Source: Anaerohalosphaeraceae bacterium
Lineage (GTDB): Bacteria > Planctomycetota > Phycisphaerae > Sedimentisphaerales > Anaerohalosphaeraceae
Direction: 5' to 3'
DNA length: 64,000 bases
Assembly: GCA_035378985.1 (NCBI GenBank)
Contig: DAOSUR010000001.1
Location: 471,428-535,427 of the forward strand
The notes under the pieces were generated by a model, which searched no databases, was not told where the DNA came from, and was given only the letters and a program-made list of their open reading frames with translations. Positions 1 to 8,752 of this stretch are shown here, one piece after another (positions within the stretch are counted from its first letter, which is position 1; every line of letters begins with the position of its first letter). The translations under genes were made by a program, and so were the position numbers.

Positions 1-1246
1 GAAGCACCCCCTGTTCATCGTAGCATTCCTTCAGACCCGCCGCATGCGTTCGCAGAAAAGCAATAATTCTGCCCTCCGAAGGTGCACAGTGCAGGCGGAT
101 ATAGATGTTCTGTCCTTTCACATAATCCAGAACTCGCTGCGCCAGCAAATCCAGATTCAGGCCGGAACGGGCCGAAATGCACAGGGCATCCGGATAAACA
201 GACTGGAGAGAATCGAACAGCCCTCCGTCGGCAATACGGTCGCACTTGTTCAGCAGCAGCAGAACCGGCTTTCCGCCGCAGCCGATTTCCTCCAGAACCT
301 TCTGGACACTTTGAATCTGGTCAAAGACCTCAGGGCTGGAAGCATCCGCCACGTGAAGCAGAAGGTCGGCGTGGACGGCCTCTTCGAGCGTGGCCTTAAA
401 CGAAGCAACCAAATGATGCGGCAGTTTGCTCACAAACCCGACGGTATCGCTCAAAAGCACCTCCAGACCGCCGTCAATCCGCCACTTGCGGGTGCGGGTA
501 TCCAGCGTCGCAAAAAGACGGTCTTCCACGAGCACATCGGCCCCCGTCAGGGCATTCAGAAGGGTGCTTTTGCCGGCATTGGTATAGCCCACCAGACAAA
601 TCTTGAAAAAGTCTTTTCGACCGGCGATTTCCCGCAGAATCCGCCGGTCAATCTCGGCCAGTTCCCGCTTCAGGTCTGTAATGCGCTTGCTGACGAGCCG
701 GCGGTCGATTTCGAGCTGCTTTTCACCGGTACCGCGTGTACCAATACCGCCGACCGCACCGGCCGCCGTACCGCCCCCCGCGCCAGCCACGTTATCCAAA
801 TGGCTCCACATCCGCGTCAGACGGGGATAGGTGTATTCGAGCTGAGCCAGTTCCACCTGAAGTTTGGCCTGTTTGGTTTGCGCCCGCGTGGCAAAAATAT
901 CCAGAATCAGTTCGCTGCGATCCAGAACCCGCACTTTAACGATTTTTTCGAGCTCCCGAATCTGCCCGGGTGTCAGGTCATTATCGAAAATGACCAGATT
1001 GGCCTGGCTTTCCTGAACCTTTTGGGAAAGATATTCGGCCTTACCTTTGCCGATATAAGTAGAGGGATTGATGCGGCTGAGCCGCTGCTGCAGGCGGCCT
1101 ACGACTATCGCCCCGGCACTTTCCGCCAAGGCCGTCAATTCCGCCAGGTTATCATTTTTCTTTTGACCGTTTTTATCTTTTGGATAGGCCCCGACAAGAA
1201 TGGCGCGTTCCTGCTGGACCTTGATATGCTCTCTGATTTTTTCCAA
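1..1246 (-). CDS. hflX: GTPase HflX (3' end beyond window)
   Basis: Ribosome-associated GTPase of the Obg-HflX family, which splits stalled or stressed ribosomes. Reading the minus strand gives an N-terminal HflX domain, a glycine-rich linker with GTRGTGEKQLE, then a G domain with P-loop GYTNAGKS (near 552-576), DTVGF and NKCD. A stop codon lies in frame at 1253-1255 and no ATG follows it, so I place the start at TTG 1246, 13 nt after GGAGGT (1260-1265). A possible -10 TATACT sits at 1293-1298 on the minus strand. The reading frame is still open at base 1, so only the last residues are missing. The family call is firm; the exact start is less so. Confidence 0.9.
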   Translation of the reverse strand, partial: MEKIREHIKVQQERAILVGAYPKDKNGQKKNDNLAELTALAESAGAIVVGRLQQRLSRINPSTYIGKGKAEYLSQKVQESQANLVIFDNDLTPGQIRELEKIVKVRVLDRSELILDIFATRAQTKQAKLQVELAQLEYTYPRLTRMWSHLDNVAGAGGGTAAGAVGGIGTRGTGEKQLEIDRRLVSKRITDLKRELAEIDRRILREIAGRKDFFKICLVGYTNAGKSTLLNALTGADVLVEDRLFATLDTRTRKWRIDGGLEVLLSDTVGFVSKLPHHLVASFKATLEEAVHADLLLHVADASSPEVFDQIQSVQKVLEEIGCGGKPVLLLLNKCDRIADGGLFDSLQSVYPDALCISARSGLNLDLLAQRVLDYVKGQNIYIRLHCAPSEGRIIAFLRTHAAGLKECYDEQGVL

Positions 1247-1310
1247 TTCCCGCTAAAACACCTCCAAAAACAGCTTCTTGTTTTATTTTCCTAGTATAAC
1301 ATTTCTTTGA

Positions 1311-1346
1311 AAAAAAAGAAAGGTTCACCGCCCAGGCCGTTCAACC
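1311..1346 (-). terminator. Probable intrinsic terminator of the six-gene operon
   Basis: On the minus strand an imperfect GGTT...AACC hairpin (1322-1346) is followed by a T-rich run (1310-1321), just downstream of the outer-membrane protein gene. The stem has mismatches, so this is a moderate call. Confidence 0.4.
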
Positions 1347-1368
1347 TCCAAAAGGGCACTTTGCACCT

Positions 1369-2637
1369 CTAAAAACTATAACGGATTGCCGCATAAAGAT
1401 TTGTGTTGTCCCGAAACTGTCCAAAGAAGGTGTTTCGATAGTCGCCGAAAAAGATATTGGACCCCATTTCCATCGACCAGCGGTCGCTGGCTTTGTAGTG
1501 CACGTTCGGCCGCAGATAGGCATCCTTGTCGGAGGGCGAATAATACCCAAAGAAAGAAAGCGTCAGGTTCTGGTTCATCAGCAGTTTGGTCAGCCGCAGC
1601 GTCAGAACATGGCGAAACTCATCCCGCGTCATTCCCGGCGACTGTTTGTAGGCGTCATAATCCAGCATTTGCTCAACATAATACTGCATTCCGGCCGTGA
1701 AATCCGTGCCGATTTCCTGCGTATAGCCGAGCAGATACCGCATCTCGGAATTCGCCGTCATCGGGTCATCGCCGTTTTCATCATCGCGCGACTGATAATA
1801 GCCGATTTCCGCATTCCCAATACCCTTGCCGACCTGCCCGCGGACGCTGGCGCCGTACACATTCAAATCCGGAAACGTTGCCAGACCGGCTGCATTCTGC
1901 CCGGCAGGACTTTTCCAGAACCCATGATAGCCGTACAGGGCAAACTCGTAATTGTTGATGTTTTTGTACAGACGCAGGGCCACTTCATCATCCCGAAACC
2001 AGCGGTCGGGCTTGTCGGTATGAATGTGCACATCCTCCCCCGCCGTTCGTCCCAGATTGGCATTCCAGTACGAGATTCCCTCGCCCCGGATGAACCGATC
2101 GCTGTCAAACTGGGGTGTATAAACGATATCCAGATTCGCCCAATCCTGGAAGAAGCTCACCTTAACGGCATCCGACGGGGCCTTCAGGTATTCAACATCG
2201 CGCCCGAGAAAGAAGGACTGCCAGTCTTTGGGGAACAGGTCGTTGATAAACAGCATATCCCCTGTGCCCCAGGTGAGAACCTGTCGGCCCAGTTTGACAT
2301 CCATTGAGTCGCTCGGACGGAAAAACATCCACGTCTCGCGCGTCTGGTAGCGGCCTTTTTCCTGAACCCAATCCCCAAAGACATCCCCTTTGTATTTGAA
2401 CTCCGCCCAGTCCGTATAGGTGAACAAATCGAGCTGGAAGCGGGTTTCCATCACAGACATATCCTTCTGATAGCGGTCATTCTGCAGGCGATAGCCGCCG
2501 CGGGCCTCCCAGAAGCCGTGCACCTCCGGCTCAGCCCATTGACTCCAAAACGACTGTTTCTGTACCTCTTCTCCACTTGCCGCTGCAATTGTCCAAAGCA
2601 AGACTGCCGCCGCACATCCTCCCGGAATCGTTCTCAT
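1369..2637 (-). CDS. Outer-membrane beta-barrel (porin-like) protein
   Basis: A 422-aa exported protein with a cleavable signal peptide (alanine-rich, ending near AAASGEE at residue 23). The mature part has alternating aromatic/charged strands typical of a beta-barrel and ends in Y-S-F, the terminal aromatic recognised by the BAM machinery. It is probably the outer-membrane component of the operon. Its ATG overlaps the stop of the upstream LolA-like gene (ATGA, 2634-2637), implying translational coupling. Similar barrels (DUF1302/alginate-export-like) often accompany MMPL transporters and LolA-like proteins, but I cannot assign a Pfam family by eye. Substrate unknown. Confidence 0.7.
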   Translation of the reverse strand: MRTIPGGCAAAVLLWTIAAASGEEVQKQSFWSQWAEPEVHGFWEARGGYRLQNDRYQKDMSVMETRFQLDLFTYTDWAEFKYKGDVFGDWVQEKGRYQTRETWMFFRPSDSMDVKLGRQVLTWGTGDMLFINDLFPKDWQSFFLGRDVEYLKAPSDAVKVSFFQDWANLDIVYTPQFDSDRFIRGEGISYWNANLGRTAGEDVHIHTDKPDRWFRDDEVALRLYKNINNYEFALYGYHGFWKSPAGQNAAGLATFPDLNVYGASVRGQVGKGIGNAEIGYYQSRDDENGDDPMTANSEMRYLLGYTQEIGTDFTAGMQYYVEQMLDYDAYKQSPGMTRDEFRHVLTLRLTKLLMNQNLTLSFFGYYSPSDKDAYLRPNVHYKASDRWSMEMGSNIFFGDYRNTFFGQFRDNTNLYAAIRYSF

Positions 2638-3467
2638 CGCATCGCCTCCCGCGGCGGACGCCGCAGATAGCGTTCCGTAAACAAATCATCATTCAGGCCG
2701 AGATTGTACTGGACATTGCTGAACTTCATTTCCGTCGTGCTGCCGGTTTTGAGGTCTTTGACAACCGATTCGGTCACCGTCAGATACTCTACCTGACGGT
2801 CGCCTTCTTTGGCGGAAATCGGCTCAACCTTTTTGGCCTCGATGACCCGATAAAGGGTACCGCTTTTGTCGAAATATTCCATCTTCATCGGCATATAGGT
2901 CTTGCGGTCGATTTCCACCGTGAAATAGGAAAACTCGACAGAGGCCGGATTTTTCGGCGTGTTCTTAATCAGAAACCGCTCCTCGGTCACCTGAGCCAGC
3001 TCGTGGACATCCTCCTCCAGACTGCGTCCGGAAACGTCTTCATAGAGAAAATCGGAGCCGACAAAACTCGTTCGCTTATCCGAGGCGGCGATGCGGTTAA
3101 CCAGGTCCAGCGAGGGCAGATACAGCCAGCGGTCATCATCTTTGTCGAGAGCGGCAAATTTGTGCACCATAAAGACCATCCTCCGCACATCCGGCGGCTG
3201 CAGGAAATACACAAAGTATTTCTGGTTGCCCCCTTCGCCGTTTTTGCGCAGGATGATAAACTCCCGGGTGCGGACGTTGCCGTTTCTGTCGGTAATCTTC
3301 ATCGATACGGTGCTCTTGCCGTCCAGGCCCTGATAATAGGCCATATGATTGGCCCGCTGGACAATTTCATCGACAGAAGGGACCGCTTCTGCCTCCTGAG
3401 CCGCCGCCGGCAAAGCCGCCAAACCGGCCGTCAGCAGAACCGTCAGCCAGAATCCGAATGTTTTCAT
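2634..3467 (-). CDS. LolA-like outer membrane lipoprotein-sorting protein
   Basis: About 277 aa with signal peptide MKTFGFWLTVLLTAGLAALP and a mature domain resembling the COG2834 family. These periplasmic carriers share the LolA/LolB fold and have a hydrophobic cavity for acyl chains. Recognisable blocks are KNGEGGNQKYFVYFLQPPDV near 90 and GSDFLYEDVSGRS near 140. The start at 3467 is preferred over an in-frame ATG at 3497 because AAAGGAG lies just upstream and the longer form would overlap the preceding gene. It sits between an RND transporter and a barrel, so a periplasmic ferry role is the natural inference; the cargo is not known. Confidence 0.8.
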   Translation of the reverse strand: MKTFGFWLTVLLTAGLAALPAAAQEAEAVPSVDEIVQRANHMAYYQGLDGKSTVSMKITDRNGNVRTREFIILRKNGEGGNQKYFVYFLQPPDVRRMVFMVHKFAALDKDDDRWLYLPSLDLVNRIAASDKRTSFVGSDFLYEDVSGRSLEEDVHELAQVTEERFLIKNTPKNPASVEFSYFTVEIDRKTYMPMKMEYFDKSGTLYRVIEAKKVEPISAKEGDRQVEYLTVTESVVKDLKTGSTTEMKFSNVQYNLGLNDDLFTERYLRRPPREAMR

Positions 3468-3480
3468 AGCACTCTCCTTT

Positions 3481-3669
3481 CTATCCCTGAATTCCAAGTT
3501 TCCGCAGGATTGTCATCATCGGACACCAATTGGTAAAGGCCGACTGCAGGAGATTGGCTCCCACAAAGGCCGTAAACCAGAGCCAGTACGGGCTGTGCAC
3601 AGCCGCCAGCCCGACACTGAGCAGAATAAAAAAACCTGCAATGCCGCGCAGCATTCGTTCGACCGTCAT
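3481..3669 (-). CDS. DUF2892 / YgaP-like transmembrane protein
   Basis: A 62-aa membrane protein with two hydrophobic segments (about residues 10-25 and 29-46) and the NWCPMM motif typical of DUF2892, the membrane part of E. coli YgaP. In YgaP this domain follows a rhodanese domain; here the rhodanese is fused to the CoA-disulfide reductase of the same operon. The SD GGGAGG precedes the ATG. It lies 3 bp after the RND gene and 13 bp before the LolA-like gene. The molecular role of the free-standing domain is unsettled. Confidence 0.8.
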   Translation of the reverse strand: MTVERMLRGIAGFFILLSVGLAAVHSPYWLWFTAFVGANLLQSAFTNWCPMMTILRKLGIQG

Positions 3670-3672
3670 ATT

Positions 3673-6525
3673 TTACCTCCCTTCTTCAGAAGATACAGAG
3701 TTTTTCGGTTCGCTCATCCGGCAGGCCTGCCGGCGGGACAGCAGCCCGCAGGTCAGGGCCAGCAGCGGAATCAAACCCAGACTAATCCAGGTCAGTTTTC
3801 CCACACCCACGTGCCAGTACTGATGAACATTCAGTGCAATCAGGACGACGGTTGAAAGCGAAATAACCAGACAGAATCCGCAGTTGCAGGCCGGCCCGAC
3901 CGGCTGGGCAGCCGGACGAAACAGGACTTTTTCGCCGATTTTCAGCAAGGCCGGCAGCACCAGCAGCGTAACCACACCCGACAGAGCCATAATCGCACAC
4001 AGAAAGATGCCCACGGTCTTATACGGCACCAGCGGAGCCGCCAGCAGCGGCAGAAAGCCGATGGCAATCACCAGCACATTGCGGGTGATGGCCCGGGCCG
4101 GTTCGCCGAACATTTCCTCAGATACCTTCTCCCACGACCCGACCTTTTTGTAATGGTCCCGTGCTCGTTCGAGGAAATGAATGGCAAAATCCACCGCCAT
4201 TCCGAGCGTCAGGGCGCTGAGCACCGCCACGGGCATATCATAATCCTTGCCCAGCCAGCCGATCAGACCGTAGATCATCACAATCGTGATGGTCAGCGGA
4301 ATCATGCAAATCAGACCCCACAGCACCGAACGGAACAAAATCGCCATCATAATAAAGACCACCAGAAAGCTGCCGAGGAACGACTGGAGCATCCCCCAGA
4401 CCATCTTGTTCTGCCAGATGATATTGATATAAGTCAGCCCCGCCCACTGATGCTCCAGGGCAATCGGCGGCGGACTGGTCTTCCAGTATTCCTCCACCGC
4501 CCGCACGACCCGCTCCATATCCCGGTTGTCGCCGCTGGTCAGCTGCATCCAGATAACCGCTTCGGTCATCTCCTGCGTCGTCATATGCCACAAATCCTGC
4601 GGACGATGGCTGTTCTGGTACTGAATCAGACATTCAGCGACCTGTTCAACCTTCTCCGGAACCCGGAAACTTTCCGGTCGGCCGTCCACCAGTTCCTGAT
4701 TGACCTTCATCACAATATCTGCAAGGGAATTGCTCTTGCCGACCAGGCCGGCCTTTTCCAGATGGGTCTGCAGCCCTTTTATCCAGACCAGAACCTCCGG
4801 CCGTTTGAACGGCCGAAGCCGCTCCCGCTCCACGCCGAAAAAGGCCTCCAGTTCCTGCCAGCCGTAAAAATCCTGGTCGGAGGCCTGCTCCATCCGGGTC
4901 TGTACAAACCGAACCATCTCTTCCATCAGGGCCGGCGCCGTTGAACCCTCGGCTGCCAGTTCCTGCAGTTTGTCCCCAGCCGAAACAGCAGCCTTCTCGA
5001 TGGACGGCTCTTCGGCTTTGCGGTTCTCCGCAAGCCGCCGGAGACGCTCCTGAACTTCCTGGACAAAGCCCGCCTGGGCCGGATGTTCATCCGGACTTCG
5101 AAGCACCAGATAGGCCATATAAGTGCCGCCGAAATGTTCATTCAGGGCGATATCGGCCTGCCGTATCGGATGACGTCTGGAGAACCATTTGACCGGATTA
5201 TCGTTGATGACAATCTGTGCGATGCCGTACACGGCCCCTGCTGACAGCAGCATCAGAACCGCCAGAATCGGCTTGGCCTGCCGCACAGTCATTCGTCCGG
5301 TCCGGGCCAAAAGCCGCGTCAGCCAGGTCTGCGTCTCTTCCTGATGCACCGCCAGACCGAAATTCGCCAGGGTTCGCTCCGGAAGCAGCATCACATAAGC
5401 CGGTACAAACGTCACGGTAAAGACCCAGGCAATCATAATCCCGATCGATACAAACACGCCGAATACCTGCACCGGCGGAATCGGCGTCAGAGCCAGCGAC
5501 AAAAACCCCGCCGCCGAGGTCAGCGAGGTGTACAGCATCGGGACAAACAAGATGTGCATCACTTCCAGAATGGTCTGTCGGCGGCCTTTTTCCCGCGTAT
5601 AGCGGTCAAAAAACTCCGACAAAATATGGACCGAATCGACCACCGAAATCGGCATCAGGAAGATGGGAATCATTGAGCTCATAATATGAACCGGATAGCC
5701 GAACCCGATGAGAAGCCCCATTGTTGTAATGACCGAGACCATCGCGATTATCATCGGCGAAAGAACCAGCACCAGCTTGCGGAAAAACAGCAGCATCAGA
5801 ATAAAAATCGTGAGCATCGCCAGCGGCGCCGAAACCGCCATCTGGATGAACATCTCTACGCCGAAGGTGTCCTCCGCTACGGGCAGGCCGGTAATATGAT
5901 AGGACTCGGTACCGCCCAGCTGGGCAATCTTTTTATTCAGAGCCGAGTAGACCCGATAACTGAGGTGTTTGTCCGTCAGCGGCAAAAGCAGCATCAGCGC
6001 CTTGCCGTCTTCGGAAACCATCGTGCCGCGAAGAAGCTGGTTGGACATCACTTTGTCGCGAATCTCCAGCGCCTCCTGGTCCGTCTTCGGCGGCTGCGGC
6101 ATCAGCCATTCAAATCGCACCATCCCGCCGCCCCCCTCGATATGGTCAATCAGCGAAGGAGCGATGATGTCCACTTCCACCACCCCCGCCTGCCTGCCCG
6201 GATTCTTCGGGTCCTCCCATCGGAGCGTCTTGGCAAATTCCGTCAGTTCATACACACGGTTCAGCGTCGCCGCATTGAATACACCCGCCGGATGTTTTTC
6301 ATTAATCACTCCCAGCACCACAATGTCGCTCAAATCGAACCGCTGCTTGGTCTGATTGTGAAAAACCCGCACCGGTTCATCCGACGAAAGCATATTCTCC
6401 GGGTCCGTATCCACCCGAATCATCGGAATCATCACGGCACAGGCAAGCGTAAACAGAACCATCGTCCAGGTAATCCATTTGGGATGGTCCGCTGAAAAAG
6501 CAATGATTTTATCCTTGAATTCCAT
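3673..6525 (-). CDS. RND/MMPL-family transporter
   Basis: A 950-aa inner-membrane protein with the duplicated RND layout: one TM helix near 20, a large periplasmic loop, five TMs (about 230-400), a second loop and TMs near 720-920. The paired TM motifs PISVVDSVHILSEFFDRY and GMAVDFAIHFLERARD are typical of MMPL/HpnN-like exporters that move hydrophobic molecules by proton motive force. The second periplasmic loop is rich in charged helices. A strong AAGGAG site precedes ATG 6525. No periplasmic adaptor (HlyD type) is encoded nearby; a LolA-like protein takes that position. Substrate not deducible. Confidence 0.88.
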   Translation of the reverse strand: MEFKDKIIAFSADHPKWITWTMVLFTLACAVMIPMIRVDTDPENMLSSDEPVRVFHNQTKQRFDLSDIVVLGVINEKHPAGVFNAATLNRVYELTEFAKTLRWEDPKNPGRQAGVVEVDIIAPSLIDHIEGGGGMVRFEWLMPQPPKTDQEALEIRDKVMSNQLLRGTMVSEDGKALMLLLPLTDKHLSYRVYSALNKKIAQLGGTESYHITGLPVAEDTFGVEMFIQMAVSAPLAMLTIFILMLLFFRKLVLVLSPMIIAMVSVITTMGLLIGFGYPVHIMSSMIPIFLMPISVVDSVHILSEFFDRYTREKGRRQTILEVMHILFVPMLYTSLTSAAGFLSLALTPIPPVQVFGVFVSIGIMIAWVFTVTFVPAYVMLLPERTLANFGLAVHQEETQTWLTRLLARTGRMTVRQAKPILAVLMLLSAGAVYGIAQIVINDNPVKWFSRRHPIRQADIALNEHFGGTYMAYLVLRSPDEHPAQAGFVQEVQERLRRLAENRKAEEPSIEKAAVSAGDKLQELAAEGSTAPALMEEMVRFVQTRMEQASDQDFYGWQELEAFFGVERERLRPFKRPEVLVWIKGLQTHLEKAGLVGKSNSLADIVMKVNQELVDGRPESFRVPEKVEQVAECLIQYQNSHRPQDLWHMTTQEMTEAVIWMQLTSGDNRDMERVVRAVEEYWKTSPPPIALEHQWAGLTYINIIWQNKMVWGMLQSFLGSFLVVFIMMAILFRSVLWGLICMIPLTITIVMIYGLIGWLGKDYDMPVAVLSALTLGMAVDFAIHFLERARDHYKKVGSWEKVSEEMFGEPARAITRNVLVIAIGFLPLLAAPLVPYKTVGIFLCAIMALSGVVTLLVLPALLKIGEKVLFRPAAQPVGPACNCGFCLVISLSTVVLIALNVHQYWHVGVGKLTWISLGLIPLLALTCGLLSRRQACRMSEPKNSVSSEEGR

Positions 6526-6551
6526 TGCTGCTCCTTTCTATTTCTCCGCAA

Positions 6552-8249
6552 TCAGACAACACAAAATTCTTCTTTTAACTGTTTGGCCGTTTGGGAATCC
6601 GCTGTCTGCCGGCGGGCAACCGAACACCAGGTCTGATAGCCGCCGCTCAGATTGCGCACGTGAAATCCGTTTTGCAGGAGAATCCGTGTGGCGGCATAAC
6701 TGCGCACCCCGACGCCGCAATAGGGATAAATCGTGCGGTCTTTGGGCAGCTCACCCAGACGCTGCCGCAATTCGTCCAGCGGAATATGGACCGCACCCGG
6801 GATATGGCCGCGCTTCCATTCCCCGTCCGTGCGGACATCCAGAACAAAATCCCCTTCCCGGAGACTTTCAAAATGCGCCAGCGGCATCGTCCCATCCAGC
6901 ACATTAGCCCCGACAAACCCAACCATATTGATGGGATCTTTGCCGCTGCCGTACGGCGGGGCATACGCCAATTCCAGCTCCATCAGGTCAAAAACGGTCA
7001 TCCGCTTCTGAACCGCCGCCGCCAGCAAGTCGATGCGCTTGTCCACCCCATCCCGTCCGACAATCTGGGCGCCCAGAATCCGCCCGTCCGGTTTGCTGAA
7101 CAGCACCTTCATATGCAGCGGCGCCGCCCCGGGATAATAACCCGCATGATGGGCCGGATGCAGATAGATTTTCTCATAGTCTATCCCCGCCTTTTTCAGA
7201 GCCGCTTCCGGAGTCCCCGTCATCGCCGCGGCCAGGTCAAAGACCTTCAAAATGCCGGTCCCGATGGAACCGCTGTACCGGCGATTCAGACCGCAGATGT
7301 TGTCGGCCGCCATTCGTCCCTGCTTGTTGGCTGGACCGGCCAGCGGTATCAGCGCCGCTCCGCCAAGAACCGGATGTTTTACCTCGATTGCATCTCCAAT
7401 CGCATAAATCGACAGATCATTGGTTTGCAGGGTCTCTGAAACTTCGATTCCCCCCAAAGTTCCTATTTTTAAGCCGGCCTCTTTTGCCAGTTTTACTTCC
7501 GGCTTGACGCCGACAGATAAAATGGCTAAGTCGCACTGCAAAAGCATTCCGGATTTCAGACGCACGCGAAGAGCATCGGCCGTTTCCTCAAAAGCCGCAA
7601 CGCCGTCATTGAGCCACAAGGCGACATTCTGCTGCTGCAAATGTTCCTGCAGATAGAAAGCCATCTCCGGGTCCATCACGGCGGGCAAAACGGATGGGGC
7701 CAACTCTACGACAGCCGTCAGCAGACCGCGATGACGAAGATTTTCCGCCATTTCCAGTCCGATATAGCCGCCGCCGACAATCACGACGCGTTTGGGATTG
7801 TTGGTTTGAATAAAAGCATCGATTGCATCTACATCCGGGACCGTACGCAGGGTAAAAATCCGTTTCGAATTGATTCCCGGAATCGGCGGTCGGAACGGCT
7901 CGGCCCCTGGAGAAAGAATCAAAAAATCATAGGATTCCCTGTATATCCTGCCTGTGCGGTGATCCTGAATCTCGATTTGTTTGCCGGCACGGTCGATTCG
8001 AAGGGCCTCATTCTGAATCCGGACATCCACTCGGTACCGTTTGGAGAAGCTTTCCGGGGTCTGCAAAAGCAAATCCTGGCGATTGGCAATTGTCCGACCC
8101 AAATAATACGGCAGACCGCAGTTGGCAAAGGAAATGTACGGCCCTCGTTCGAGAAGGATGATTTCGGCTTGTTCATCGAGACGGCGAAGCCGTGCCGCCG
8201 CCGTCGCCCCGCCTGCTACTCCTCCAACAATCACAATCTTGCGACTCAT
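6552..8249 (-). CDS. CoA-disulfide reductase with C-terminal rhodanese domain
   Basis: A 565-aa FAD/NAD(P)H-dependent disulfide oxidoreductase. The N-terminus has the dinucleotide-binding GGVAGGATAAARLRR and SFANCGLPYY, whose single Cys (about 44) is the redox-active residue of CoADR/Npsr enzymes. VVIVGGGYIGLEMAE near 160 binds NAD(P)H. The C-terminal ~100 residues are a rhodanese domain with active-site loop PYCGVGVRS. Such fusions reduce CoA-disulfide or CoA-persulfide, polysulfide and elemental sulfur in the cytoplasm. GGAGGT precedes the ATG. It lies 22 bp after the ArsR gene and 26 bp before the RND gene, which ties the operon to reactive sulfur. Confidence 0.9.
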   Translation of the reverse strand: MSRKIVIVGGVAGGATAAARLRRLDEQAEIILLERGPYISFANCGLPYYLGRTIANRQDLLLQTPESFSKRYRVDVRIQNEALRIDRAGKQIEIQDHRTGRIYRESYDFLILSPGAEPFRPPIPGINSKRIFTLRTVPDVDAIDAFIQTNNPKRVVIVGGGYIGLEMAENLRHRGLLTAVVELAPSVLPAVMDPEMAFYLQEHLQQQNVALWLNDGVAAFEETADALRVRLKSGMLLQCDLAILSVGVKPEVKLAKEAGLKIGTLGGIEVSETLQTNDLSIYAIGDAIEVKHPVLGGAALIPLAGPANKQGRMAADNICGLNRRYSGSIGTGILKVFDLAAAMTGTPEAALKKAGIDYEKIYLHPAHHAGYYPGAAPLHMKVLFSKPDGRILGAQIVGRDGVDKRIDLLAAAVQKRMTVFDLMELELAYAPPYGSGKDPINMVGFVGANVLDGTMPLAHFESLREGDFVLDVRTDGEWKRGHIPGAVHIPLDELRQRLGELPKDRTIYPYCGVGVRSYAATRILLQNGFHVRNLSGGYQTWCSVARRQTADSQTAKQLKEEFCVV

Positions 8250-8271
8250 TCGATGACCTCCTCAGATGGGA

Positions 8272-8553
8272 TCAGGGTTCACAATGATTATAAACACAAT
8301 GGAGAAGGTGAATCACGTTTTTATTTTTGATGCGGTAAAAAACGTTGGTCCCCTCTCTTCGGCATTCGAGAATATCCTTATCGCGAAGAATGGCCAGCTG
8401 CTGGCTGACCACGGCCTGCGGGCAGCCGATCCGCTCCATAATTTTATTGACGCAAAGCTCTTCATGGGCCAGCGCCTCGATAATCTGCAGGCGGATGGGA
8501 TGAGCCGCCGCCCTTAGAACCGCCGCCGCTTTTTGAGCAATTTTCGCATCCAT
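8272..8553 (-). CDS. ArsR-family transcriptional repressor, possible persulfide sensor
   Basis: A 93-aa winged-helix protein: AAHPIRLQIIEAL, recognition helix around PQAVVSQQLAILRD and wing REGTNVFYRI are textbook ArsR/SmtB. I start at ATG 8553 because AAGGGG lies 6 nt upstream; a second ATG at 8571 adds six residues. The metal-binding ELCVCDL box is reduced to ELCVNKI. Five cysteines are at about 34, 44, 64, 86 and 91. Pairs in the N-terminal helices and last helix resemble the dithiol layout of the sulfide sensors SqrR/BigR/YgaV. First gene of the operon with CoADR-rhodanese, so regulation by reactive sulfur is the best inference; metal sensing is the alternative. Confidence 0.85.
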   Translation of the reverse strand: MDAKIAQKAAAVLRAAAHPIRLQIIEALAHEELCVNKIMERIGCPQAVVSQQLAILRDKDILECRREGTNVFYRIKNKNVIHLLHCVYNHCEP

Positions 8554-8648
8554 AATTTTCCCCTTATACATAGGACCATCTTTATATCTTTATATCTTTA
8601 TAGTCATATATTTGGAAAAACTCTTTTGGTTCGAGACTTTTTAAAATA

Positions 8649-8668
8649 ATTATATCTTGTTATATAAT
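8649..8668. promoter_or_regulatory. Candidate ArsR-type operator (perfect inverted repeat)
   Basis: ATTATAT, a 6-nt spacer and ATATAAT form a perfect AT-rich dyad about 100 bp upstream of the arsR-like start. Nearer the gene, 8579-8603 has three direct copies of a TTTATATC-like unit. AT-rich dyads are usual ArsR/SmtB operators. The region 8554-8752 holds no gene. Confidence 0.45.
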
Positions 8669-8752
8669 AAGATTTTATGTCTCTTTGAATTGAACAAAAT
8701 TAAAACGATGACGGATGCCCCAACTTTGACGAAAACAAGACATGTTTTGTAT

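Noticed and set aside
44..1294. Long plus-strand open frame over the hflX region
   Set aside because: It mirrors the HflX coding frame, has no recognisable motif, and the minus strand encodes a complete G domain there.
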